Assembly (NCBI RefSeq): GCF_000934465.1
Contig: NZ_JXWY01000036.1
Location: 27,408-91,407, forward strand
Origin: Staphylococcus microti
Lineage (GTDB): Bacteria > Bacillota > Bacilli > Staphylococcales > Staphylococcaceae
DNA length: 64,000 bases
Direction of reading: 5' to 3'
The position numbers and the translations under genes are program-made. Positions within the stretch are counted from its first letter, which is position 1; each line of letters starts with the position of its first letter. The notes beneath the pieces are model-generated. The model did no database searches, was not told the origin of the DNA, and saw nothing but the letters and a program-made list of their open reading frames with translations. Positions 28,424 through 37,154 of this stretch are shown here, in pieces.

Positions 28424-29126
28424 TTGATTCTACCTCCTTAGGTATGTGCAATATCTCTAGCAGTTGTTCTAATGATGTAATTTCATAGTCCATTTCCGAA
28501 GCAAGTGGTGCGAGGTCGGCATCATGATGCTCATGGCGATACCAGACGCTGACCATTTCCATCGCATGTGCGGGTGCGACATCATTAAGCGCATCATCTC
28601 CAACATATAATACCTCTTGTGGTGTCACTTCTAACTTTTCCACAATATCTTCATAAATGCGTGGATGTGGCTTACGGAATCCTACTGTTTCGGATGTCGA
28701 CAGATGATTCACATAATCTTCAATACCGAGCGCATAGACACGATGTTGTTTGATTTTAGATTTTCCATTGGCGATTACACCAATCTTATACCCTGCATTG
28801 TGAAGTTTTTTCAACGTGTAATGTGTATCATGAAACGGAAAGACGTAGCGATAAAAGTGCATTTCAAAGTCGCGAAATAAATCTTTCCAACTTAGTCGAT
28901 CAATATTAAATTGCTTGATCATTTCTTTATATAAATCCGGCTTATCATGATCCTCATCATCGTCTAACTCTATAAACTTTTTGCGATAATCTGCAAATTG
29001 CACACGTACAAAATAATCATGGAAACGTTCATACTGTTCTTCAATAAACTTCTCACGTGATTTTTCACGGTCTAATAATGTACCTTCTAAGTCAAAGATA
29101 ATTGCTTTAATCTGTGAAACATCCAT
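28410..29126 (-). CDS. HAD-superfamily protein with altered motif I
   Basis: This 238-residue protein is a HAD-fold phosphatase relative with an alpha-helical cap (residues about 18-90). Motif I is FDLEGTLLD (Asp12 with Glu14), where active phosphatases have DxD. Motif II reads IANG with Ala at the usual Thr/Ser. The motif III lysine (GFRKPHP) and motif IV aspartates (GDDALND) are present. Activity may be weak or lost. It is the upstream member of a two-gene unit with the alpha/beta-hydrolase-like protein. Confidence 0.82.
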   Translation of the reverse strand: MDVSQIKAIIFDLEGTLLDREKSREKFIEEQYERFHDYFVRVQFADYRKKFIELDDDEDHDKPDLYKEMIKQFNIDRLSWKDLFRDFEMHFYRYVFPFHDTHYTLKKLHNAGYKIGVIANGKSKIKQHRVYALGIEDYVNHLSTSETVGFRKPHPRIYEDIVEKLEVTPQEVLYVGDDALNDVAPAHAMEMVSVWYRHEHHDADLAPLASEMDYEITSLEQLLEILHIPKEVESNGTF

Positions 29127-29170
29127 TTGTTAACCTCATTGCTTTCTTTTCAAATTCCTATATTTATATA

Positions 29171-30133
29171 CTAATCAATCATGCGACGGCTTTCAATCAT
29201 CATCAAATAAAACATCATAGGGATACCTAACAATGCAAGCACGATACTCGCTGGTAATTGAATCGGTGCGAGTAACTGCGCGCCAAGCACGTCTGCTAAA
29301 ACCATCACCGTACCGCCAATAAGCAAGTTCAACATCATTTTATAGACGAGCGACCCTTGCACAATACGCTGCACAAACTGTGGGACGACCATACCGATAA
29401 AGCCAATCACGCCTACATAACCAATAATGACGGTCGCAAGTATTGTTGCGAGTCCTAAAACAGCTAGCGATAAACGTTGCACGTGTACCCCTAACGCCGC
29501 ACTTGAGAAGGTATTCAATTGTAACAGCTTAATACGCGGTGCAAGTAGCAATAAGCTTGCGATGACTATCATAAGCATTATGAAAACATATAACACTTCT
29601 CGGTATTCTGCGGACGAAAAGCCACCGAATAAATAGCCCATTATGTTTTGTAACCGCGTGGGATTGAATTGTACGAGCAAATACAGCACCGCATTTAATA
29701 ATGCACCAATCATAATACCAGCTAATATTAATGATTTCGTCGGATAACCGGACGTTAATAATTGTGCCACAATCATTACGACAACAAGTGTCATCAGTCC
29801 AAAAAATATGGCTAACGGGGCAATCCATATGAAAGACATGCCAAGAAAAATAGCAAGGGCTGCCCCCACAGTTGCACCATTTGCTAATCCAAGTGTAAAG
29901 CTATCTGCCAATGGATTGTTTAAAATTAGCTGATACATTTGTCCAGCAATCGTTAATCCCATACCTGCGAGCAACGCAAGTAATACACGTGGTAAACGCA
30001 CTTGCCATATTAATGTTCGTGTCAGTGAACTTCCCCAATCAAGCTGACTCCATAGGGCATAACAAACAACAGCTATTAAAAAAAGGCTCCATACACTCAA
30101 GGTTATGAAGCCTCTCCATTTACGCTTATTCAT
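29171..30133 (-). CDS. FecCD-type iron-chelate ABC permease
   Basis: This 320-residue permease has about nine membrane helices and FecCD-family signatures (RLPRVLLALLAGMGLTIAGQMYQ near the start and GFIGMVVPQFVQRI). It would import an iron-siderophore, heme or cobalamin complex with the lipoprotein encoded upstream. No ATPase gene adjoins; in staphylococci FhuC energises several such systems, which may apply here. ATG 30133 overlaps the stop of the upstream gene by eight bases; an earlier ATG at 30142 has no spaced site. Confidence 0.87.
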   Translation of the reverse strand: MNKRKWRGFITLSVWSLFLIAVVCYALWSQLDWGSSLTRTLIWQVRLPRVLLALLAGMGLTIAGQMYQLILNNPLADSFTLGLANGATVGAALAIFLGMSFIWIAPLAIFFGLMTLVVVMIVAQLLTSGYPTKSLILAGIMIGALLNAVLYLLVQFNPTRLQNIMGYLFGGFSSAEYREVLYVFIMLMIVIASLLLLAPRIKLLQLNTFSSAALGVHVQRLSLAVLGLATILATVIIGYVGVIGFIGMVVPQFVQRIVQGSLVYKMMLNLLIGGTVMVLADVLGAQLLAPIQLPASIVLALLGIPMMFYLMMIESRRMID

Positions 30134-31001
30134 AAATGGCATCTCTCAACTTTTTCATGCCGTCATCTAAACGCGGTCCTGGACGTGACAATAAATCATC
30201 ATTCAACGCTTTGATGCGTTCTTTTTTGACAGCTGTTACGTCATCAAAACCACCACGCTGTGCCACTGCTTGTTGATAATCTGCTGTTGTCACACCAGAC
30301 GTTGCAATCATGACATCTGGATTCTTTTTAATAATCTGTTCTTTATCCACTTTTGGCCAATCCGCTTGATCAGCGAAAACATTGTCTGCTTTCAACTGAC
30401 GTAACATATCATTCATAAATGTATCTTTACCTGCTGTATAAATTTCAGGCTCCGATGCAATTTCAATGAACACTTTTGGATTCGCTTTTTTATTTGGAAT
30501 CGCATCAATCACTTTTTGAATATTGGCTTTCGTTTCTTTAACAAGTGCTTGTGCTTCTTTCTCTTTACCTGTCACTTCACCAACTTGCATGAAAGTCTTA
30601 TACATTTGCGCGATAGATTTGGCATCTTCAACGTAAACAACTTTAATGCCGCTCTTCTGCAAGCTTTCAAGTACTTTCCCTTGTGACGCACGCTGTGTTT
30701 CATGTGCCAAAATCAAGTCCGGTTGCGCTTTAATCAACGCTTCTTTATTTAAATTCATTGCGTCAAACTGCGCTTTATCTTTCACTTCTTTTGGATAGTC
30801 ATCAACTGTTGAAACACCAATCACTTTATCTCCAAGACCCAGTTCATACAAAATTTCTGTATTACTTGGCATTAAAGAAATAATACGTTTAGGTGCTTTT
30901 CCCGTTGACTTTCCATCTTCGTCTGACTGACTTGCTTGAAAGTTACATCCTGCTAAGACAAGTGCCATTAGCATCAGCAACACGATATGCTTTAATTTCA
31001 T
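30126..31001 (-). CDS. Metal-chelate ABC substrate-binding lipoprotein
   Basis: This 291-residue protein is a helical-backbone (BtuF/FhuD-type) binding protein. The lipobox LAGC gives a lipidated cysteine at residue 19. The core starts at KRIISLMPSNTEILYELGLG, a hallmark of cobalamin/iron-complex receptors. The ligand cannot be determined. It is translationally coupled to the permease downstream. I see no clear Fur box in the region upstream. Confidence 0.86.
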   Translation of the reverse strand: MKLKHIVLLMLMALVLAGCNFQASQSDEDGKSTGKAPKRIISLMPSNTEILYELGLGDKVIGVSTVDDYPKEVKDKAQFDAMNLNKEALIKAQPDLILAHETQRASQGKVLESLQKSGIKVVYVEDAKSIAQMYKTFMQVGEVTGKEKEAQALVKETKANIQKVIDAIPNKKANPKVFIEIASEPEIYTAGKDTFMNDMLRQLKADNVFADQADWPKVDKEQIIKKNPDVMIATSGVTTADYQQAVAQRGGFDDVTAVKKERIKALNDDLLSRPGPRLDDGMKKLRDAIYE

Positions 31002-31071
31002 TTTCTACACCTCTACTTAGGAGCGACACAAAAAGTGCGTCATTGTATCCCCCGGAAAAAGTATCTACAAG

Positions 31072-31290
31072 AGGTTGGGATAAAAGCGTTTAGGATTTCA
31101 GTGTACTCCCTATAATTTCGATTAACCTTATTGGCACTACGACGAAATCAATGCTTATGCATAAGATTTCTGTAGTGCTCCCAAATTTTGCCGGAATCGT
31201 GGTCATTCTGTCGAGAATCCTACCTCTGGGACACCATTTAGCGGTTCCCAAAGTACAAATGCCTTCAATCCCATCCCCTTCAGACACCTA
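31072..31290. repeat. Structured intergenic element
   Basis: The 355 bases from 31002 to 31356 hold no gene. Most of it is a block starting GAGGTTGGGAT and ending CCCATCCCC. Inside lies a hairpin where CACTACGACGAAATC pairs with GATTTCTGTAGTG (31135-31177, one bulge), and a second set TCTGGGACACC / GGTTCCCA. The GAAATC/GATTTC and TGGGA parts resemble intergenic repeats widespread in staphylococci. It could also act as the argS terminator region or a small RNA. Confidence 0.5.
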
Positions 31291-31356
31291 CTACCATTTT
31301 TTATATTTTTAGTTAGTGATCTATTTGACTATGTCCGAGCCCTTAACGCCTTGTTA

Positions 31357-33015
31357 TTACATGCTTTCAGGAGCTGATACACCTACAAGGCGCAATGCAT
31401 TGCGTAATGTAATACGAACTGCGTCAATCAATGCTAAATGTGCTTTTGTTTTAGCGACATCATCTGTTAAAACTTTCTCAGCATTGTAGAATTTATGGAA
31501 ATGCGCGGCAAGATCTTGGATGTAATTCGTTATTCTATGTGGCGCTCTCGCTTCCGCTGCCCCTTCAATGACTATTTCAAACTCTGCTACTTTCTTCAAC
31601 AATTCAATCGCTTTGTCATGTGTAATCGCGCTATAATCACTACCTGCTGCCACTTCATAGCCTTGCTCTGCAGCTTGACGTAAGATTGAACAAATACGTG
31701 CATGTGCATATTGTGCATAGTATACAGGGTTATCTTGTGATTGTGTTTTAGCAAGTTCCATATCAAAGTCGAAATGTGTATCTGGACTACGCATTGTTAA
31801 GAAGTAACGTGCAGCATCAACGCCCACTTCGTCCATAATTTCACGCAATGTAATCGCGTTACCCGTACGTTTACTCATCTTCACTTCAACGCCATCTTGC
31901 ATTAAGCGTACGAGTTGCATAATTTGAATTTCTAAACGATCGCTATCAACACCAAATGTCTCAAGAGACGCTTTCAAACGATTAATATATCCGTGATGAT
32001 CCGCACCGAATAAATTGATTAATTTGTCATTGCCACGTTGGATTTTATCATAATGATACGCAATATCTGGTAAGAAATACGTGTAAGTTCCGTCTTGTTT
32101 AATCAGTACACGGTCTTTATCATCTTTAAAGTCCGTCGTACGTAACCATGTTGCGCCATCTTTTTCATACGTATAGCCAAGTTCTGTCATTTTTTCAAGA
32201 ACTGCTTGAATGTCACCTTTTTCATACAAGCTTGTTTCACTAAACCAATTGTCAAAATGCGTGTTAAAATCTGCCAAATCTTGACGTAACTTGCGCATTT
32301 CATAGTCCACACCTAGCTTGCGGAACACTTCAATACGTTCGCTATCAGACATGTCTTGAAGTTCTGGACGCGTTGTCGCTAAGTCTTCACCAATCCCTAC
32401 AATGTCTTTACCATGGTAGCCATCTTCAGGCATTGCCATCTCTTTACCTAAACTTTGCCAATAACGTGCTTCAATTGATTTTGCTAAGTTCGTAATTTGG
32501 TTACCTGCATCGTTAATATAGTATTCACGTGTCACATCATAACCTGCTGCATCCATAATATTACTCATCGTATCACCAACAGCCGCATTACGTGCATGAC
32601 CAATGTGTAAATCCCCTGTTGGGTTCGCAGAGACATACTCGATTAATACTTTTTCATTTTTTGGTGTGTCTACACGTCCATATTGTGTATCTTTTTTCAA
32701 AACATCATCAATCACAACATGTAAATAACTTGGGTCTAAATAGAAATTGATGAAACCCGGACCTGCAATATCTACTTTTTGAACGTGTGCCGCTTCTGTA
32801 TCTAAGTTTTCAACAATGAGTTGCGCAATCTCACGAGGATTACGTTTCGCAATTTTCGTTAACACCATCGCAATGTTTGTTGCGTAATCGCCATTTTGTG
32901 TGTCTTTTGGAATTTCTACTTTAATATGCGGAACTGTATCAGCTAGTTCTGCTTTTTTAATACTTTTTTCAATTTCTTCAATTAATGTCTGTTTCACTTG
33001 ATCAATAATATTCAT
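31357..33015 (-). CDS. argS: Arginyl-tRNA synthetase
   Basis: This 552-residue class I synthetase shows the N-terminal Add-1 domain, HIGH in [11 protein letters not shown] (near residue 130), the KMSKR loop ([11 protein letters not shown]) and a C-terminal DALR anticodon-binding domain. It charges tRNA-Arg. ATG 33015 has GAGGAG seven bases upstream; the frame opens five codons earlier inside that site. It starts one base before the stop of the DUF1934 gene, the usual Firmicutes pairing (ywiB-argS). Confidence 0.96.
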   Translation of the reverse strand: MNIIDQVKQTLIEEIEKSIKKAELADTVPHIKVEIPKDTQNGDYATNIAMVLTKIAKRNPREIAQLIVENLDTEAAHVQKVDIAGPGFINFYLDPSYLHVVIDDVLKKDTQYGRVDTPKNEKVLIEYVSANPTGDLHIGHARNAAVGDTMSNIMDAAGYDVTREYYINDAGNQITNLAKSIEARYWQSLGKEMAMPEDGYHGKDIVGIGEDLATTRPELQDMSDSERIEVFRKLGVDYEMRKLRQDLADFNTHFDNWFSETSLYEKGDIQAVLEKMTELGYTYEKDGATWLRTTDFKDDKDRVLIKQDGTYTYFLPDIAYHYDKIQRGNDKLINLFGADHHGYINRLKASLETFGVDSDRLEIQIMQLVRLMQDGVEVKMSKRTGNAITLREIMDEVGVDAARYFLTMRSPDTHFDFDMELAKTQSQDNPVYYAQYAHARICSILRQAAEQGYEVAAGSDYSAITHDKAIELLKKVAEFEIVIEGAAEARAPHRITNYIQDLAAHFHKFYNAEKVLTDDVAKTKAHLALIDAVRITLRNALRLVGVSAPESM

Positions 33016-33016
33016 C

Positions 33017-33427
33017 TTAACACTCCTCATATGTCAATTCGTATTGATAGGTGCCGACTGGATCATCACCTTGATATAATTTATAATGTGCTTTCAGTTT
33101 ACCGCCTGTCTCTGAAACAAAATGTAAGATGCGCAATGTCTCCACTGTAAACACCATTTTGCCTTCTGGAATATGATAATACGACGATGTTGTCTGACCT
33201 TCTAACAAATGCAATGTCATATGTACATCGCCTTTGCGAATAATTTTAACACCGTCATCTGTGATTTTAACTGTCACATTGACGACGGAGCCTTCAACTG
33301 TCTCATCATAACGGATAAACTCGGCATTTTTTTGTACACGGACACCTTGTGTTTTATGTGTGTATCGTTGCTTCGTATCGCCTTGCTTTACAACTTGATG
33401 TGTTTGAATTGTTACCTGTTGTTCCAC
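33017..33427 (-). CDS. DUF1934 (YwiB-type) beta-barrel protein
   Basis: This 136-residue protein is a calycin-like beta-barrel of the DUF1934/YwiB family, always found beside argS in bacilli. Function is unknown. I choose the GTG at 33427 ([13 protein letters not shown]), with AAGGTGG nine bases upstream. Longer starts to 33478 would cover the extended -10 promoter at 33465-33473 and are less likely. Confidence 0.72.
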   Translation of the reverse strand: MEQQVTIQTHQVVKQGDTKQRYTHKTQGVRVQKNAEFIRYDETVEGSVVNVTVKITDDGVKIIRKGDVHMTLHLLEGQTTSSYYHIPEGKMVFTVETLRILHFVSETGGKLKAHYKLYQGDDPVGTYQYELTYEEC

Positions 33428-33464
33428 AGCGGTAGCCACCTTACTTTGATAAATAATACAAGAC

Positions 33465-33473
33465 ATTATAACA
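33465..33473 (-). promoter_or_regulatory. Extended -10 promoter of the DUF1934-argS unit
   Basis: On the minus strand TGTTATAAT gives an extended -10 about 40 bases upstream of the GTG start at 33427, which supports that start. Confidence 0.6.
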
Positions 33474-33485
33474 TACAATCATCAT

Positions 33486-33509
33486 AAAAAAAGCGTGAAT
33501 CTGCACGCT
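33486..33509 (-). terminator. Terminator of the ywfO-ywhD unit
   Basis: On the minus strand AGCGTG-CAGATT-CACGCT is followed by seven T, a compact intrinsic terminator after ywhD. Confidence 0.85.
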
Positions 33510-33553
33510 GGCATATATACCAGCCTGCTATCAACACACGCATGTAACTTCTA

Positions 33554-34063
33554 TTATACTGCTAATGATTGACGTAATTCTTCACTTGAATTGCGCCACA
33601 TCGCTTCATTATGGTTCTGTAAAAATTCAGCAAGAACGCGTTTGTTCTCATCGCCAATCTGATCAATTATGACTTTATGTTTCATAGACTTATCCATCAT
33701 ATTGACATGTTCTGGCATGCTTTTGAACCCACGACGTATTTGTTTATTGACGAGTAAATAGGCTGCTGTCAAACCCGCATAGTAAGGCCCTTGTGCACCA
33801 CGTTCAGTCGTTACCCAGCATAACCAATATGCTTTGGCACCTTCGACATCTACTGTCTCTTTATCCGTAATCCACTTGACACCTTTTTCTACGTCTGCAC
33901 GGGCATGCATCGCACCAATATCAATAAACGCTTCTTGCGCATCAATGTCGATAAATACAGGTGCAATGTTATCTAAACTAATCGCACCAATATTCGTGCC
34001 TTTATGACCATCTAACGGATCATTCTTAATGATGTTAAAGTTAAATCCTTTTTTCTCTGCCAC
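33554..34063 (-). CDS. ywhD: YwhD family protein
   Basis: This 169-residue protein matches the YwhD family: FNIIKNDPLDGHKG at the start, AYWLCWVTTER and PYYAGLTAAYLLV in the middle. Function is unknown in Bacillus. I choose the GTG at 34063, six to seven bases after GGAGGG; the frame opens eight codons earlier without a better site. It follows the HD-domain gene with a 40-base gap, probably in one operon. Confidence 0.82.
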   Translation of the reverse strand: MAEKKGFNFNIIKNDPLDGHKGTNIGAISLDNIAPVFIDIDAQEAFIDIGAMHARADVEKGVKWITDKETVDVEGAKAYWLCWVTTERGAQGPYYAGLTAAYLLVNKQIRRGFKSMPEHVNMMDKSMKHKVIIDQIGDENKRVLAEFLQNHNEAMWRNSSEELRQSLAV

Positions 34064-34103
34064 TGAGAACCCTCCATTCATAATCACTGCGTCAACGTAA
34101 TCG

Positions 34104-35402
34104 TTATTTCAGCTCATTGAGCAAGTTAATAATCGAACCTTTCAACACTGGATCTTCAATATTCAAAACCAGTTCTTTTGGATAGTAAAGTTTATAATCT
34201 TGGCGTTTAATCCCTGTCACGCTCGAAATAATTCGTGATTGGCTGCTAATTTCTCGAATATCGCCGTTCGGTTTTAATAGGTGAATCGACTTACGATCTG
34301 ACCCTGGACGATCGTAATCATACGGTAAATCAGAAATCGAATCACTGACAAAGTAGTATGTTGGATCAATGCCTGCATCTTCAAATAGCGCAATAAGTTC
34401 CGTTTGCGTAATGTAACTGCCATCAAACGGTAAATGCTTGAACAAGTCTCTTTGAATAAAACGTCTTGCCAAATCACTTAAAATTGGATCTTTTTCATGC
34501 ATCCATTCTTTTAAATAAAACACAACGTCCGTTTCATCTAACTTAAGATACGCTTCAATTGTGACATCATTTTCAAAAAATGGCACAAAATCACGTGGTG
34601 CTGTTTGAAACTTATACCCTTGCTCATACAAATATTTTGCACGTTTAAAACAATTGTTAAGTAAAACTTCTCCACCACGGCTCACAGGGTGGAAATAAAC
34701 TTGCCAATACATTTGATAGCGACTCATAATAAAACTCTCGACCGCATGCATCCCACTCTCTTTAATGAGCACTTCATCAGGAGATGGGCGCATAAGACGT
34801 AAAATCCGTTCCATATCAAACATACCGTAAGAAACGCCTGTAAAATACGCATCTCGCTGTAAATAGTCCATTCGATCCGCGTCAATTTGTGATGAAATCA
34901 TCGAAATAACGAGTTTATTTTCATGTGTCTTATTAATCACTTCCGCTACTTCAAGTGGAAATGACGGCGATACACGTCGCAATACGTCATTCACTTCTGT
35001 ATTTCCCGTAATAATCGCTTGTGTGTATACTTCGTGATCTGTGCCAAATATTTTCTCAAAACTATGCGAAAACGGCCCGTGACCTAAATCGTGCAATAGT
35101 GCCGCACACATCGCAAGTGGACGATCTGCATCGTTCCAAGCCGGTCGTCCTCGAAATGTCTCATCAATCATGCGTCTCACAATTTCATAGACACCGAGTG
35201 AGTGACCAAAACGACTATGTTCTGCGGTATGAAAGGCAAGATTTAACGTTCCAAGTTGTTTAATGCGTCTTAAACGCTGGAATTCCTTTGTTTTAATCAA
35301 ATCCCAAATCAGCTGATCTTGCACGTGAATATATCGATGAATCGGATCTTTAAAAACCTTTTCTTCTGGCAACTTGCGATCAACATACGCTATCTCCGTC
35401 AA
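34104..35402 (-). CDS. ywfO: HD-domain phosphohydrolase, YwfO/dNTPase-like
   Basis: This 432-residue protein has an HD domain with HSRFGHSLGVYEIV and ALLHDLGHGPFSHSFE, giving the metal ligands H..HD..D, plus a C-terminal accessory domain. Close relatives hydrolyse deoxynucleoside triphosphates and are affected by nucleotide effectors. The start is TTG at 35402, eight bases after a GGAGG site; no ATG fits. It heads the ywfO-ywhD unit. Confidence 0.87.
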   Translation of the reverse strand: MTEIAYVDRKLPEEKVFKDPIHRYIHVQDQLIWDLIKTKEFQRLRRIKQLGTLNLAFHTAEHSRFGHSLGVYEIVRRMIDETFRGRPAWNDADRPLAMCAALLHDLGHGPFSHSFEKIFGTDHEVYTQAIITGNTEVNDVLRRVSPSFPLEVAEVINKTHENKLVISMISSQIDADRMDYLQRDAYFTGVSYGMFDMERILRLMRPSPDEVLIKESGMHAVESFIMSRYQMYWQVYFHPVSRGGEVLLNNCFKRAKYLYEQGYKFQTAPRDFVPFFENDVTIEAYLKLDETDVVFYLKEWMHEKDPILSDLARRFIQRDLFKHLPFDGSYITQTELIALFEDAGIDPTYYFVSDSISDLPYDYDRPGSDRKSIHLLKPNGDIREISSQSRIISSVTGIKRQDYKLYYPKELVLNIEDPVLKGSIINLLNELK

Positions 35403-35426
35403 TGGACATTCCTCCTTAATGAGACA

Positions 35427-35909
35427 CTAAGCCAATTGTTTTTTCATTAATGCAAGTGACATCGTTTCGCCAAACATGACCGTTTCATATGTACGGATGA
35501 CTTCAAATCCTTCGCCTTCATAAAAAGCAACAGCCTTTTCATTGTGCGTGTCAACTTCTAAGTATACCGCTTCATATTGCCCTTTATAATGAGCTAACCC
35601 TTGCTCTAACAATAGACGTCCATACCCTTTATTTTGAGAGTGTGGACGTACGTAGTGTGCCGATAAGTAAAGTTCGCTGCCTTGGATAAAGTTCGCAAAT
35701 CCAACAACCGTCTCTTCTTCCATCGCCACTAAAAACAATTGTTCATCCAATCTTTTTAGTAAATGTGCCTCGTTATATGAAGCTGCTAGTAGTTCATTGA
35801 CAGTACGCGCAGCATATATATTCAAGTACGTGTTATACCATGCTTTCGTTGCAACATCGCGAATACCAATGACATCATCTGGTGTCGCTCTTCTCACTTC
35901 ATACGTCAT
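35427..35909 (-). CDS. GNAT-family N-acetyltransferase
   Basis: This 160-residue protein has the GNAT core with the acetyl-CoA loop QNKGYGRLLL and the C-terminal NEKAVAFYEGEGFEVI. The acceptor is unknown. An AGGAAT site directly precedes the ATG. It lies 24 bases upstream of ywfO on the same strand and may be co-transcribed with it. Confidence 0.85.
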   Translation of the reverse strand: MTYEVRRATPDDVIGIRDVATKAWYNTYLNIYAARTVNELLAASYNEAHLLKRLDEQLFLVAMEEETVVGFANFIQGSELYLSAHYVRPHSQNKGYGRLLLEQGLAHYKGQYEAVYLEVDTHNEKAVAFYEGEGFEVIRTYETVMFGETMSLALMKKQLA

Positions 35910-35975
35910 ATTCCTCGCTCCTTATATGCTATAGAATAACTTTCATTATACCACAACTTCCGCTCCATATAAGGC

Positions 35976-36527
35976 TTAATTCGCACTTGTCGCAACGCTT
36001 GCCGTATATTGTTCATTCCAACGCGCCGCTTCATTCATCGCATACGTGTCTTTAAAAATATCCCCCGGTTGTGTCGCACAACCAATCAAATAATCTTGTA
36101 AATGAGCACCTAAAAACTGCAAGCTATAATCCACTTGCTGTACACAAGGTAATGCTTTGACACGTGGGCTATCTCCGCCGATTAAAATAAGGCGGAAATT
36201 AATATCTGACAGCTTTTCTTTAAAGTTCTCATATTGAGACGCTTCCAAAGCTTCAGACCACTGTTCAATAAAGTGTTGCATCGTCATGCTAATACTGTAC
36301 CAACAAACCGGTGACACTAAGATCACATCTTCACTCGCAAATATTTGGTCTGTCACTTGTTCATATTCTTTTTGTCCATTTGCGTCATCTTCTGCCTGCT
36401 CTGAACTTGATGACACAACAACATCTTCTAGGTTAATCCATCTATAATCTTGTCCTTCTAGTACTTGCTCTGTTAACGTGGCGGTGTTCGATTGTTCACG
36501 TCCGCCTCCAAATAATACTGTAATCAT
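35976..36527 (-). CDS. NAD(P)H-dependent FMN reductase / flavodoxin-like protein
   Basis: This 183-residue protein has a flavodoxin-like fold. VLFGGGREQSNTATLTE binds the FMN phosphate, and VILVSPVCWYSISMTMQHFIEQW lies over the isoalloxazine ring in the NADPH-dependent FMN reductase/NQO family. It probably reduces quinones or azo compounds. ATG 36527 has an AAGGGATG site. Two ATGs further upstream (36536, 36572) lack spacing or a site. Confidence 0.78.
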   Translation of the reverse strand: MITVLFGGGREQSNTATLTEQVLEGQDYRWINLEDVVVSSSSEQAEDDANGQKEYEQVTDQIFASEDVILVSPVCWYSISMTMQHFIEQWSEALEASQYENFKEKLSDINFRLILIGGDSPRVKALPCVQQVDYSLQFLGAHLQDYLIGCATQPGDIFKDTYAMNEAARWNEQYTASVATSAN

Positions 36528-36644
36528 CGCAAACATCCCTTTTATTTCTATCTTTTTCTTAATGTATTGCACTTATTCCCATTTCACACAGATATTATTC
36601 ATAGATAATGTGATTCGTTGCGATATGCCATCATTTATTCATAC

Positions 36645-36679
36645 AAAAAACCCGCATTCGTATTGAACACGGGCTTTTG
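36645..36679 (-). terminator. Terminator of the DUF1450 gene
   Basis: On the minus strand GCCCGTGTTC pairs imperfectly with GAATGCGGGT, followed by TTTTTG. Confidence 0.8.
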
Positions 36680-36696
36680 TGATTTATATCAATTTG

Positions 36697-37035
36697 TTAT
36701 TGTTGTTTACGCTTAGCAAGCTTTTCTTTCAACTTGCGGTCTTGTTCTTCTTTGCGACGTTTTCTTTCTTCGTTGCGTTTTCTCAAGCGTTCCTCTTCTT
36801 CAGGATCGCGTGGTTTTTGCAGTTGTTTCTTGACCTTTTCCATTAATTCGTCTTCTGTGAGCGCGGCTAGTGGACGGTTGTTTACGAATGCGAAAGTTTT
36901 ACGTCTTCCTGGTCCACAATACGATTGACAGCCAATCTCTATTTCAGCATCAGGATCAAGTTTTTTCAGCTTATTCGTGACACTTTTAAGATTTACAGCC
37001 TGACAATCATCACAAACCATGAATTTGTTTTTCAC
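36697..37035 (-). CDS. DUF1450 (YuzB-like) protein with charged tail
   Basis: This 112-residue protein has an N-terminal thioredoxin-fold-like domain of the DUF1450 group with CDDC and [20 protein letters not shown]. The last 45 residues form a highly charged Lys/Arg/Glu helix (coiled coil or RNA-binding tail) not part of the core family. Function is unknown; the paired cysteines suggest a redox or Fe-S role. It appears to be a single gene. Confidence 0.72.
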   Translation of the reverse strand: MKNKFMVCDDCQAVNLKSVTNKLKKLDPDAEIEIGCQSYCGPGRRKTFAFVNNRPLAALTEDELMEKVKKQLQKPRDPEEEERLRKRNEERKRRKEEQDRKLKEKLAKRKQQ

Positions 37036-37154
37036 CTAACTCCACCTCTCTTAGCTTCATACCGCTACTCATTTTACACGTCTTTTTAATATTTTCAAGA
37101 TTTATGTCTACAATATTTTACGACATTATGAAAAATCACACAGTTTTATGCAAG

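Noticed and set aside
31090-31287. 65-codon ORF in the structured element after argS
   Set aside because: It arises from the inverted-repeat DNA, has no ribosome site and no recognisable protein pattern.
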